Positions 25,888 through 37,356 of a stretch of 64,000 nt of DNA are shown here, in pieces. Each line of letters starts with the position of its first letter. Within the stretch, counting starts at the first letter, position 1. Below the pieces are notes generated by a model. It did no database searches and was not told where the DNA came from. It saw nothing but the letters and a program-made list of their open reading frames with translations. Position numbers and translations under genes: made by a program. This DNA is from Dryas octopetala (taxonomy: Eukaryota > Streptophyta > Magnoliopsida > Rosales > Rosaceae). The stretch is taken from positions 186,001 to 250,000 of the forward strand of contig OY992838.1 of assembly GCA_963921425.1 (NCBI GenBank), read 5' to 3'.

Positions 25888-26682
25888 ATGGCTCGCCCAA
25901 ATTTTGAAGCACTGAGAGACTTGCATAACTCTGCTAATGAGCTTCTCCACTCACCTTTCATTCAACAAGCTCTGGTGCAGCATAGACAGGAAAAATGGGT
26001 TCATCAAGTGTCAGAAGCATCTCTAAGACAGTTGGATGTGTGTGGCATTTCCAAAGAAGTTGTTTCAGCCGTAAGAGAACATGTCCAGGACCTTCAACTC
26101 ATGTTGCGCAGAGTAAGCAGCTGCACTAGTACAGGCCCCGAAGCAGATCATATGGATACCAAAATTGCATCCTACATTAATGGCTACAGGAACAAATTAA
26201 AGAAAGAGGAGCTCAAGTGCTTGAATATTTTGAAAGGGATAAAGAGAAAGTCCTCCTCCATCGTTTCAGATTCAGAAAATGAGGTCGCCTTGTCCCCTAA
26301 TATATATATTACTATAATAGACGACCAGTACAACCTGAGGGTGGCTGTAGATCAAGTGCTAAGACAAGTGAGGGTGGCCACTGTTTCGATTGTGGAGACT
26401 CTCTTGTCCCTCATCTCCATACCCTGGCTGGATAATCCCAAATCAGCAGCTACAGCTACTTCAAATTTCAAATTCATCAATATCAAGTCCAAGTTTATGT
26501 GTGCAAGTGGCCGGACAACAAGAGTTTATGACATATGCGATGTAACGGCGCTTCAAACTGCCAATATTAAAAGGTTGGACGCTGTACAGATTGCCATCCA
26601 AGATCTTCATGTGGAGTTGGAATGCATGTTTAGGCGTTTGATCCACACCCGAGTCGCACTTCTCAACATACTTACCAACTAG
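25888..26682 (+). CDS. DUF241 family protein (BPS1-like domain), intronless
   Basis: A 264-residue single-exon protein. The block ELLHSPFIQQAL, then EKWVHQVSEASLRQLDVCG and VREHVQDLQLMLRR, is the signature of plant DUF241 (PF03087) proteins, whose biochemical role is unknown. A C-terminal helical region ends IHTRVALLNIL as usual. Most members are ~280-320 residues and begin with a SLPSRSHP-like motif; that motif is absent, so this is a short or N-terminally divergent member. I chose the ATG at 25888 (MARPNFEALRDL) because the 16 residues from an upstream ATG at 25840 look like leader sequence. The start lies 795 bp from the LTR element. Such genes are often tandemly duplicated, but only one copy is here. 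Confidence 0.85.
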   Translation: MARPNFEALRDLHNSANELLHSPFIQQALVQHRQEKWVHQVSEASLRQLDVCGISKEVVSAVREHVQDLQLMLRRVSSCTSTGPEADHMDTKIASYINGYRNKLKKEELKCLNILKGIKRKSSSIVSDSENEVALSPNIYITIIDDQYNLRVAVDQVLRQVRVATVSIVETLLSLISIPWLDNPKSAATATSNFKFINIKSKFMCASGRTTRVYDICDVTALQTANIKRLDAVQIAIQDLHVELECMFRRLIHTRVALLNILTN

Positions 26683-28280
26683 CTACCATATATGCACCTA
26701 CCACCCACCAGTAAATCAGTAATTAAATTAATTAATTCATTGTAATCTTACTAGGCTAGCTAGCTAATTCTTTCATTTTTTATTTTTTTTGGTCTTCCAA
26801 CAATTCTCTGATTCTTTACAATAAACGGTTTTTGCCCTACTCAAGTATGGATCAAATAAATCTTTCCATGCTTATTCAAGAATAACATTTTCCTTATTTC
26901 TTTTATCTTATAAACTCAGTTAATAATTTGCTAGAAAGGTTCTAAATAAATGAGAGCCACTACAATGAAAAATGTCTAGCCCGGAGGAACTCGAGAGGAA
27001 TCTGTTACTTAGTTGAATAGAAAAGATTTGCAGTTAGATGGTATTACAGAGAAACTAAAACTCTTCTCTTTTTTTGATCAGACAGAAACTAAACTACTTG
27101 ATCCCACTAAAAATGATCAAATTTCAACTATTGAACCCACTAAGCTTTACTTACTATTTACGACTGAGCTCTTTAGTCTCGAAAAAAGGTATAAAAGCAT
27201 GGTTATCTTCAGGCTGGGAAAGAATTTTGATACAATCAAGGCAAGTTGTTTGTCTAGTGATATTTCTCTTCCATTTTATTAAAAGATGTCTCAAGTTCAA
27301 AATTCTCCTCTCCAATGGAAAGGCAAGCTAAATATCTTCTTAAAAAAGTTGTACAATTAAAATAGTTGGAGCCAAACGAAAATGCAACTAGTTTCAACTT
27401 CACAATGTGTTTACAAAAGGCTAATAGCATACAAGCATCATAAATTTCACATTTTGAAACAGAATTTGATGTCACGGACATCATGCCCATCACAATCTCT
27501 TTTTTTCACAATCACTTTATTAAACAGAAATCAACAAAGATGTTCTAGAAGACATTTTCATCAGTTTCCCAGAGACAAATCCCTTCATGATTTCAACTCC
27601 TGGCTCTTCAACAGGATCCCTGCAAGCAATACAATAGGGGATTCATTCATTCATTTCAGTTGTCATTTCTTTCAATGCAAAAAAATAAGTAGTTGAAACA
27701 TGAATGCCTGTTTGAAAAAACGAAAGAAAAATACTTCAGGAAGTCTGAAACAAAAAGTAGACAAAGATGACGGGCACTTGTCCCGCCAACTTATAGACCT
27801 CCTCAAATACCGGTCACCTTTCAAAGAGGGTCATGGCGCAAGCAGACCCTCAACAAGCATAAAACAAACCAAACCTAACCCAGGATATACATAATCAAGC
27901 CCTGTAGGTAAGGAAAACCAGCAGGTTCCCAATATAGAGCAAGAGCATCATGATCTTTGTATTAGAATTTCCTTCAGTCAAGGCACCTTGAACACTAAGC
28001 CTAGTCCATATTTCTAAATACAAAGGTATATAATAATAGGCCAACACTGTGAAAAATACAGTTTTAACTATCACAAAAAGTATGGCAAGGGCATAGCCCA
28101 GTTGGTAGCCCCATCTCTACTCTAAATAGGAGTTCCTAAGTTCCATTTCCTCTCCCCAAATGTCACAACTGATCAAAGAAGAAAAGTAACAAATAAAGGG
28201 AAAAAATTACAATGTATATTACAAGTAGATGATTAGTGGTCATCAAATAATTGCAGCTGAGACAAAAAATGGAATGGTAC
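26683..28280. other. Intergenic region with a SINE-like patch
   Basis: AT-rich DNA with no supported protein gene. Short ORFs at 27013-27894 show no recognisable domain. Part next to 28281 is presumably the 3' UTR of the NDUFB2-like gene. A tRNA-like promoter patch lies at 28086-28150. Confidence 0.45.
28086..28160 (+). mobile_element. Possible tRNA-derived SINE fragment
   Basis: TAGCCCAGTTGG (28094-28105) fits the RNA polymerase III box A consensus TRGCNNAGYNGG exactly. AAGTTCCATTTCC (28138-28150) approximates box B at the right spacing. The intervening bases do not fold as a tRNA, which favours a SINE head over a tRNA gene. No clear tail or target duplication was found. Confidence 0.35.
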
Positions 28281-29305
28281 CTAATGTTCGGGCCCATGAC
28301 CGTGGGAATGATCATCATGGCCATCCCAGGGATGTCTCCAACCCTAAAAGACGCAATATGAAAGTGAGTTCATGTAAGCATATCGAATTAAATAAAGAAG
28401 TGAGACACGAGAAACTCACCAACACTACAGGGCCATCTTTCTTGGCCCTGTACAGTATCCAAAACCTGAGGCGTCAAAAGTTTAAAAAAATCAGTAAGCT
28501 GAAGAGAGATGCAATATTATGCCCAAGAAAAAGTAAAACAGAGAAGGCAGGGAGAGACAAACACAAACGTAACATTTATCCCTAGTGTTGCAATAGAGAG
28601 AACTAATATTCAAAAGAAGGCAAAAAAAAAAAAGAGTATAACTTAGTGGTGGACTTAGAGTAGAGGAAGCAATGAATGCATTCATTGCTGTAATATATGT
28701 ATAACCCCTAGAAAACCTCTTCGGGTTTCCAACTTCAGCTTTATGCCCTATTGCATGATTCATGCACTTGGTATATAAGCTTGACAATGTATGTTACCAT
28801 TTATGCTCAAAATCAAAAGCCAGAGCCACTTATGTTTGATATTATAGTTCAACAAGACTTATTCAGCAAAAAAATATTTCCGATTTTTCAACCAAGAAGA
28901 CAGCCTTTATTTTCAGCTCCAAAGCCACTTACATTCCAGCATTTAAGTGAATTCTAAGTTCTTCATGTTAGCATTTCAATGTCTTGAAATGAAAAAGAAA
29001 TTCCAAAAACATTACAGATTATACCCAAAGATTAAACAACAAAGCACGCAGATCCGATATGGCAAAGTACATGAATTGAAAGAAATTTGATCAAATTGAT
29101 AAAAAAATCTGACCAAATTGTTAAGTGGGTGTTTATATAAACAAGAGACAAATAGTGAAATATGAGAGTCAAGATTTGAAGAGTGAGAGTTGAGGGATTA
29201 CCACATGATAGCGCACATGCCTTTCCCGGTGAGCGTGTGCCACCGCTTAGGTTGATGCACCGTGAAGCCCTTGTACGTTGTGCTCTCTCCATGCCCCCCT
29301 CCCAT
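28281..29305 (-). CDS. Mitochondrial complex I subunit NDUFB2-like
   Basis: Three short exons on the minus strand: 29305-29202, 28465-28420 and 28343-28281. They give 213 nt, a 70-residue protein. It reads MGGGHGESTTYKGFTVHQ, then RWHTLTGKGMCAIMWFWILY, then KKDGPVVLGWRHPWDG and a His-rich tail (HDDHSHGHGPEH). This closely matches the remembered plant 'NADH dehydrogenase 1 beta subcomplex subunit 2' (Arabidopsis At1g76200, about the same length). It is an accessory subunit of the membrane arm of complex I in the inner mitochondrial membrane, with one hydrophobic segment around residues 28-40. The exons are too short to stand out as ORFs; splice sites and phases (2, 0) are all consistent. Confidence 0.93.
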
Positions 29306-30062
29306 CTGCGCAAGCCCTACACTCGAGATTTCAGAAATGCTCTTATTCGATTGGAGACCCGGTAATTGATACAGTCTGTTACCTCTACTTCAAAAACCCG
29401 ACCTTTTTGTTCTCATCACCAAGACTTTGTAGTGGGCTTTACTCGACCCAATTTTGATCCAAGCCCAATTTCGACCTGAATACTGAATCCCAGCTTTCCG
29501 AGTCATCGTTGGCCCAAGAATAGCCCACTTCAAATGCAAGCTTTTTTTTTTTGTGGAAATAGTAATTGCAATTTTCCGCCACATCTGACTGTCGGCCACC
29601 AACTCGCGCCACCGCCCTTCCACGTTTCATATGAATCTTATGTTATTCTGGCTACTCCCACGTTTCAATATCAAATTGGATTTTAAAATAGATTGTGCCA
29701 GAAAGTAGGCTAGTAGCCTCATAAATTTGTTTGTGAGAGGCTGAATATCAATATTAAAAAACAATGACAGCACATTCTTTTAAATTTCATTAATTTTTGT
29801 TTTACCATTTTACCATCTTAAATAAATTTCTGTTTTTTTTTTTTAATTATAATAAGGAGGGACAATGGGACATATTTGGGTATTTAATTCTATCAAACAT
29901 GATTTTCAAATGAGTAATGCTATTGAGATTTGAGACTAACTTAATTAAGTATTTTGTGGATTATCTTTTTAATAAAGATGAGGTGACTCACAAATGTAAA
30001 AATCCACACAGTTAGACCTCACCTCTATTTTCAAAAGGTGGTCATTTAATAAATGAGTATAT

Positions 30063-30443
30063 GGACACTACCTGGGTCACCCCTCCCTTCAAAATAACAA
30101 TTTCGGTAATGCCTGTGCATGATCGGAACCGTTCACTTTTTAGATCACCTATTATAGATCATTTCTGCAAAAAATCAACTCAATCGGAAATCGTTTGATT
30201 ATATAACTGTTGTTAATTAAATAGAAAAAATCAACAGTTTGGTCAAAAAATCACTCTTTAATTGAAAACCATCAATATTTTTTACTTAATTGACAATAGT
30301 TATATAACCAAATGATTTCCGATTGATTTGATTTTTTGCAGAGATGATCTATAATAGGTGATCTAAAAAGTGAACGGTTCCAATCATGCGCCGACATTAT
30401 CGAAATTATTATTTTGGGGGAAGGGGTAACCCAAATATTTTCC
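30063..30443. mobile_element. Foldback (MULE-like) element with 9-bp target duplication
   Basis: The two halves are inverted copies of each other; for example 'gatcggaaccgttcactttt' on the left mirrors 'aaaagtgaacggttccaatc' on the right. TGAGTATAT flanks both sides (30054-30062 and 30444-30452). A 9-bp duplication and long terminal inverted repeats point to a non-autonomous Mutator-like element. No coding capacity. Confidence 0.85.
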
Positions 30444-31059
30444 TGAGTATATATATAGGATTCAGTCTAACTATTTATTTAATGAATGAGTGAATTGTGA
30501 GTTGTGAGTCTTGTGACCACATTAACTTTATTCGTCTGTTGGAATTTGGATTTTGGACCATTACGAAAAGACTTCAATTTCATTTCGATTAATAAATCTA
30601 CATCTTATTTATTTATTCATTGTCCCATGATCATTTTCCATATCATTTTCAGCTTCTTCTCTAATAAAGGAAAAATTAGAATTTAGTTATTCTAACATTT
30701 TTTATTTGAAAAAAATATATATGATTTTTTATTTTTTTAAATAAAGCTCTTATTTTTTCTAAATAAAGCCCTTATTTTTTCTAAATAAAGCTTTTTAATC
30801 ATTGTCTTGTCAAATAAATATGTCATTATTTTTTTATTTTTTGAGAATATAGGGTATAGGTTCATCTCATGCCTTCCTAAGGTATAGAATAAGGTTTATG
30901 GAGACTACATATTAGATTTTAACTTTAGGAAATAAAAATGCACTACCAAACATTCAAAAATGGCCGTCGAGCACTCGGCGTTTGGTATGTGTAAAAACCA
31001 ATATTATATAACATAGAATGGTTATAATATTATTGGACGTTATTTTGAATTTAAAAATC

Positions 31060-31394
31060 ATAAAGCTTTAGTCAAGGGTTTAAATTTCGAAATTTTCGCC
31101 GAAAATTTTGATTTGAGGAGGGATCGAAATCGAAACATATAATCGTCGATTTTTCGTGATAATTTCGGCGAAATTTTCGACGGATGAGATCAAGGGAGAA
31201 AAAGAGGGCGGCATGGGGGAGATGAGGGAGAAAGAGATAGGGGGAGGAAAAGATGAGGGGCTGAAAGCAACTGGTTTTCGGTGGGTTTCGGCGACAGGGA
31301 GCGGCGGAAGGGGGAGATGAGGGAGAAAGAGATGAGGGTGAGGGTGAGGGGGTGGTGATGGAGATGCAGAGAGAGAAATATAGAGGAATAAGAG

Positions 31395-31439
<45 letters not shown>

Positions 31440-32160
31440 AAAAAAAAAAAAGTCACACGCAGAGGCAGCAACGAAGAAGGAGAAGAAGAAAGGAAATGAA
31501 GGAAAGTCAGCCACGGGGAAAGATAAGGAAGGAAATAGAAAAAAAAAAAGAAAAGAACAAAAAAAGAACAAAAAAGGAAAGAAAAAAGAGAAAAAAAAAA
31601 AGAAAAAAAAAAAGATTTTTTTTTATTGGAGTTTGAGACTTTTGGGCAATCGGAAAAAATAAAATGATTTAGGGTTTCGTTTAACTATTTTGGGGTTTCG
31701 TTTAATTGTTTTTAAACCCTAAAATAATAAACTCTAATACATTTTTATATAAAAAATAATTAAAAATATCATAATAGGCCTAAACCCTAATATCTTATAT
31801 TATATCTTAAAAAATATAGAATATAGATTATAAAGTATATAGGGTTTAGTGTATAGATTATAAAATATAAAGAATATATTAATTTCATTTATTCATTATA
31901 CTAATTTTATTTAACAGTATTTACCTTCAGCGCGCATTATATTCATCTTATATTACATGAAACTTATTATATAATTTGGTTTCTTCAATGTTTTTATCAA
32001 TGTAGTAGATAATATGTTAAATAAACATATGGTAAAGTTTCATTTAAAATTTTCGTATTTTGATAGTAATTTCCGTCGTTTCTGTCGAAATTTAAAAATC
32101 TTCGAAATTTCCGTCGAAATTTCCTCGAAACCCAAAATTTTATTCCTTGGCTTTAATTAG
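31060..32160. repeat. Possible non-autonomous element with GA/A-rich core
   Basis: Both edges are rich in 'cgaaatttcg' motifs in opposite orientation (about 31080-31180 and 32050-32145). Between them lie a (GA)n tract at 31401-31435 and a long A/G block to about 31615. The inverted edges suggest a degraded element, but no target duplication could be fixed. Confidence 0.35.
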
Positions 32161-32869
32161 TAAATTGTAAAATTAAAGGACCTAGATAAAAGTTTCTCTA
32201 TAATAAATATCACTACAAATGCTAATATTATTTTTGTACTTTAATTTCAAGTGACCACAACTAATTTAATTATTCATATGAACAACCGATTACAATATAT
32301 TTTTCCAAGACCAAATTACTAGTGAGCATTTGCATTGTATCTACAGTTACAATATTGCAGCTATATTCTTAATAAAATAATATTAAGTTTGAATTTTCAA
32401 CTAATAAATTTCCTAAAACATATTTAACCACACTATAAAAATCTTAATAAATTCTACAAATATTAGGATTGTGGACTATACTTTTGATTAACAAATTAAG
32501 TGTCCAATTATTTTGAGTAACTTTTATTTTATTTTATTTTATTTAGGAGATGCAACATCAAACTTGAGTAGATGGGCAAATTCTACGATTCTAACAACTA
32601 CATCTTTCTAAGTATCTTAAGAGAGTAATTAATCCATATTATTGACTAGAACATGGTAATGAGTTATAGTTTAAGTAGTATTGGAGGGGTGAGTAAATGT
32701 GGGCAAGTCAATAGTTTTAAGCAGGTGATCGATCCTAACATTGTATAATTAAAAGGAATATGCAATGAGAAATCAAGCAGACGATAGGGGAAGAACAATG
32801 TAATAATCCATGGCACAATTTTATTTGTGTAGGTGAGTCCTATCTCTTACTTGGTATAAAAATAGAATA

Positions 32870-33061
32870 ATGCTATACTTACCACATTTCTTATACCACA
32901 TTCTTATACCATCTCACGTGTCATTACTTTATTGGACAGAGTTTTTCTTTTTCTTTTTGGGTTTTTCTTTTTATTTTTTAGTATCCAATGTATGAATGCC
33001 ATGTAAGTTGCCACATAAGGTGGTATGAAATTATGGTATAAAAATGTGGTATATCTAGCAT
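32870..33061. mobile_element. 192-bp MITE upstream of OPCL1
   Basis: Termini ATGCTATACTTACCACATTT and the inverse of ATGCTAGATATACCACATTT, flanked by TA on both sides (32868-32869 and 33062-33063). TA duplication fits a Stowaway/mariner-type MITE. A truncated relative lies at 3795-3851. Confidence 0.75.
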
Positions 33062-33344
33062 TACTGATAAAAATACGATACATCATACATACGGGGGATA
33101 TTTGCGTCATATGGTCAAACACGTGTGTCAATTGCAGGGTAAAGTTGTCCACGAAACCTCTTTGACGAAATCAAAAAATGAACGGTCAAAGGTCAAATAT
33201 TGGAGAGGCAGTAAAACGACCAGGATTCTCTCTCTATCTACTTGCAGAAAAATGGATAAAGGATCTTGGTACAGTACAAAAGGCTTTTTGCATTGGACAC
33301 TGGAAGCAAAAGAAGGGACTCAGACTCGATCAGACTCTAATCCC

Positions 33345-35293
33345 ATGGCACACATGAGCAGTCCGACGGTGGTGGTCGACCCAAGAAGTGGCTTCTGCAA
33401 CTCCAATTCGACCTTCTACAGCAAGCGCAAGCCAATCCCACTCCCACCCAACCCTTCCCTGGACATCACCACTTTCATTTCGTCTCAGGCCCACCACGGC
33501 AAACTCGCCTTCATCGACGCCTCCACCGGCCGCCAACTCACCTTCTCCGATCTCTGGCGCGCCGTCGATTCGGTTGCCTCATGTCTCTCCGACATGGGCA
33601 TCCGAAAAGGCCACGTCATCCTCATCTTGTCCCCCAACTCGATCTTCTTCCCGGTAGTGTGCCTGGCCGTAATGTCACTGGGCGCGATTATAACAACCAC
33701 CAACCCCCTCAACACCGCGCGCGAAATCGGCAAGCAAATTGCCGATTCGAAGCCAGTCCTGGCCTTCACTACTCGGCAACTCGTCCCCAAACTTGACTCC
33801 ATGTCCTCCATCGTGGTGATGGATGATGAGGAGGATGGTTTTTATTCTGATAAATTGAAGGTGTCCACTAGTTTGGGGGAGATGATGAAAAGGCAGCCGA
33901 GCGGGAGTCGATTTAGGGAAGCGATCTGGCAGGATGATACGGCAACTCTGCTCTACTCGTCGGGAACCACCGGAGCGAGTAAAGGTGTGGTGTCGTCGCA
34001 CAGGAACTTGATAGCGATGGTCCGGACCGTTCTTGGGCGGTTCTCTTCAGTGGAGGCGGAGCAAACGTTCTTGTGCACGGTTCCGATGTTCCACATCTAC
34101 GGCTTAGCAGCGTTCGCCACGGGGTTACTGGCATCGGGATCAACAATCGTGGTGCTCTCCAAGTTCGAGATTCACGACATGCTTTCGGCCATCGGCAAGT
34201 ACCGTGTGAGTTACCTGCCGCTGGTGCCTCCGATACTGGTAGCGCTGGTGAACGGGGCCGATCAGATAAAGGCCAAGTACGACCTCAGTTCCCTGCACAC
34301 GGTTCTGTCGGGTGGAGCCCCACTCAGCAAGGAAGTCATTGAGGGGTTCTTGCACAAGTATCCGACGGTGTCCATTCTTCAGGGCTACGGATTGACTGAA
34401 TCGACGGGCGTGGGAGCCTCAACTGACTCGGTCGAGGAGAGTCGGAGGTATGGCACGGCGGGGCTGTTGTCGCCCAGCTTGGAGGCCAAGATTGTCGACC
34501 CGGTAAGTGCTCAGCCTCTGCCAGTCAATCGAACGGGTGAGCTTTGGCTCAAAGGTCCCACCATCATGAAAGGTACACTATTTGCGTTCACTACTTTCTC
34601 ACCTTTCTTCTTTCTTTCTGTCTTGCTTTTTATTGTTTTTTAGTGATCGTCAAATATAACTTAATTCAATAATGATAGTGTCACTACTCACTAGCAATAA
34701 CAATATTTTAAAAAGAGTGCTGCTATTTGCACACCCTTTTCTTCTCTTTGCACACCCTTTCTTAAAATAAAAAATAAAAACTCAAAGGAAAAGACCTTAT
34801 ACCCCATCAATTTTTCTTTTTGCACACCCTTCCTAAACAGAAAAAAAAAAAAAAAAAACACACACCCAAAAATCACACACCCCATCCCCATCTCCCCCCT
34901 CCCCCCCGTACACAACCCCTCACCCACACACCTCCTCCCCACCTCTCCTCTCTCCGGCACACACCCATCCCCGAGCAGCCTACCACCACCGGAGACCACC
35001 CCACCCTCTCTTCTTTTTCTTCCCCTTACCCGGACCACCTCCCTTCCTCCAGCAAGCTCACCGTCGCGCGCCGGAGAAGAAAACTTAAAAAAAAAAAAAT
35101 TGGATCGGGTTCGGTGGACCAGTGCCGAACCCAATGGTTTCGTTCGGTAGGTACCCACCGAACAATCCTATTCTATTCGGCGGGTACCTGTCGAACGAAA
35201 CCACCGGGTTCGGCACTGGTCCGCCGAACCCGCTGCAATTTTTTTTTTTTTTACTAGTTTGGTTGTCTGCTTGGGTGAGAGGAGAGAAGGAAG

Positions 35294-35348
<55 letters not shown>

Positions 35349-37356
35349 AAGGGAGGAGCCGAGGAGGGGCTGCCGGGCTGGTTATGGTGGCTGTTTTGGG
35401 TGGTGCTGCGCGCGGTGGTGGTGCTGCGAGGAAGATGGTGGTGCGAGGAATGTGGTGCTGCTGGTGCGAGGAAGGTGGTGGTGCTGCTGGTGCGAGGAAG
35501 GTGGTGATGGGGCGGAGGGAAAAAAAACAGAGCAAGGGGGTGTGTACGGGGGGGAGATGGGGATGGGGGTGTGTGGGTGAGGAAAGGGCCAAATGGTCTT
35601 TTCTCTTGAATTTTTTTTTTTTTTTTTTCAAAAAGAGTGTGCAAAAAGAAATTTAGGGGTGTGCAAATAGCAGCCCTCTTTAAAAAACACGAGACACAAA
35701 CAATTGTAAATTACTTACTTCCCTAGGTAGAGTTGGATCATGTGAGTGATTGAGATAAATTTAATTTATTATGCACGTAGTTGGACCATGTGTTTCAGTT
35801 TCATATATATAATTCATTTTTTGTATTTAATTGACAGTGGATATCTGTTTTGATCTTAATAAATTTTGATTATAGTGGGATGGATAGAGTAGTGGTACTA
35901 CTTACTAGTGTTGATTAACTTGGTACAAGTACGTACTGCAGGGTATTTCAGTAACGCAGAAGCCACAGCATCAACCCTTGATTCAGAAGGATGGTTAAGA
36001 ACAGGAGACCTCTGCTACATTGATGAGGATGGATTCATTTTTGTCGTTGATAGGTTGAAGGAGCTCATTAAATACAAGGGATATCAGGTACTAGATATAC
36101 ATTTATTAATGTATGGCTCGCACAATACTGATTATTTGATTGCTTTGCCGTCCTCAATTTTATATATATATAGAGAGATTTTAATTAAAACAATACATAT
36201 ATATGCTTATAAAATAATTAAGTAACAAATCATTTAAGAAATCTATGAGCCTCTCCAAGAAATTCTCCAAACCCACTTTGTTGACCTATGTAGCAATTTG
36301 AAGAGTGAAAATTGAATAATGGCAAAAAAAAAAAAAGTGAAAATTATTCTTACGTAGCACAGCAAATGGAACATCCAAAATCATTTGAAGAGTCTGTTGG
36401 AGATGCTCTTACATACTTGAACATGATAATACAATCTAATTGGATGAAAATATATACATAAATATATATATATATATATTTATAAAAGGGGTGGAATATA
36501 TGACTACTGATGAACATGATTTTGTCTTATATTGTGGATGTGGTTATAGGTCCCCCCAGCGGAATTAGAGTCTTTATTACTCACTCATCCTCAAATTGCT
36601 GATGCTGCTGTCATACCGTAAGTACTCTCTTTATTCTCGGAATCAATCTCCAGCATTGTATTTGTGAATGCAAATACAAAGTGCAGCTTAGCGGTTAGCT
36701 GTGCTTGTTTTTCGAAACTAATCTCTTACATTTAAGTTCATTACAAGTTATACTGTAATCAGTCTGTGCGTATATGTGATATCTTAATTATATTGGATGT
36801 ATGTGTGGTGTCTAATGTGTGGTATATACAAATACAAATACAAATAGTAGTACGTAGTACTAGCTAGCAAGTACAAAATTAAAGACACAAATTGTGTCAC
36901 ACACTCACACAATATATATCTGCAGACCGTTTTCCTTTACTCTAGAATCTAGATAATGATCAATTTACTAATTATTTAAATTACTGAAACAATAATGTAT
37001 GTGGTTGTCAGATTTCCTGATGCAAAGGTTGGGCAGTATCCCATGGCCTATGTTGTAAGAAAAGCCTCAAGTAATTTGTCAGAGAATGCTGTCATGGACT
37101 TTGTGGCGAGTCAGGTGAGTCACTCTTATTTGTTAAGTGTTTTGGTAGTTACAAACTTAACAGGACAACCTTTTGTCTTAAATTGAAAAATGTCTAATAT
37201 TCAGTTAATCTAATTTGTTATATGTTGATACAGGTTGCTCCTTACAAGAGAATTAGGAGAGTGGCATTTATAGGTTCCATACCTAAGAATCCATCCGGGA
37301 AGATTCTGAGGAAGGATCTTATTCAGCTTGCAACTTCTTCTACTTCTAAACTTTGA
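33345..37356 (+). CDS. OPCL1: OPC-8:0 CoA ligase 1, copy 1 (peroxisomal)
   Basis: Five exons: 33345-34572, 35942-36087, 36550-36617, 37012-37114 and 37234-37356. They give 1,668 nt (555 residues). It is an adenylate-forming (ANL/4CL-like) enzyme: P-loop [10 protein letters not shown] (about 204), GYGLTES motif with Gly349, and the hinge/catalytic [14 protein letters not shown] and NPSGKILRK segments. The C-terminus is SKL, a strong PTS1 peroxisomal signal. The sequence follows remembered Arabidopsis OPCL1 closely (for example [14 protein letters not shown]). OPCL1 converts OPC-8:0 to its CoA ester so that beta-oxidation can produce jasmonic acid. I chose the ATG at 33345 (MAHMSS); upstream in-frame ATGs at 33102 and 33252 lie in leader-like sequence. 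Intron 1 carries a 964-bp foldback element. This copy keeps the family-typical residues and its native 5' flank, so it is probably the working gene. Confidence 0.94.
34715..35678. mobile_element. 964-bp foldback element in OPCL1 copy 1 intron 1
   Basis: Ends GAGTGCTGCTATTTGCACAC and the inverse of GAGGGCTGCTATTTGCACAC. TTTAAAAA flanks both sides (34707-34714 and 35679-35686). The whole element is a near-palindrome: C-rich 'ccccatccccatctcc' on the left answers 'ggagatggggatgggg' on the right, and the centre (about 35100-35235) folds on itself. A (GA)n tract lies at about 35300-35343. It is absent from copy 2, so it inserted after the duplication or was lost there. Long ORFs inside are low-complexity artefacts. 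Confidence 0.85.
36247..36408. mobile_element. Deleted MITE in OPCL1 copy 1 intron 2
   Basis: Starts GAGCCTCTCCAAGAAATTCT and ends TGTTGGAGATGCTC, inverted-repeat termini of a Tourist-like kind. The copy 2 counterpart (44449-44792) is 344 bp; this one is 162 bp and has lost ~180 bp internally. Present in both copies, so older than the duplication. Confidence 0.55.

Larger units (their letters stand above)
29306..33248. other. Repeat-rich intergenic region
   Basis: Nearly 4 kb without a supported gene. It contains a 381-bp foldback element (30063-30443), a GA/A-rich low-complexity block (31380-31620) inside a possible larger element, and a MITE (32870-33061). The last part before 33249 should hold the native OPCL1 promoter. 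Confidence 0.5.

Noticed and set aside
28086-28160. A functional tRNA gene
   Set aside because: No acceptor or anticodon stems could be formed between the box A and box B matches.
31080-31662. Long ORFs over the GA/A-rich block
   Set aside because: Encode only Ser/Leu, Arg/Glu or Lys runs from simple repeats.
33102-33344. Longer N-terminus for OPCL1 copy 1 from upstream in-frame ATGs
   Set aside because: The extra residues have no counterpart in known OPCL1 proteins, and the frame upstream of 33250 is absent from copy 2.
34820-35656. Overlapping ORFs in OPCL1 copy 1 intron 1
   Set aside because: They belong to the foldback element and are made of simple-sequence Pro, Ser/Leu and Arg/Glu runs.
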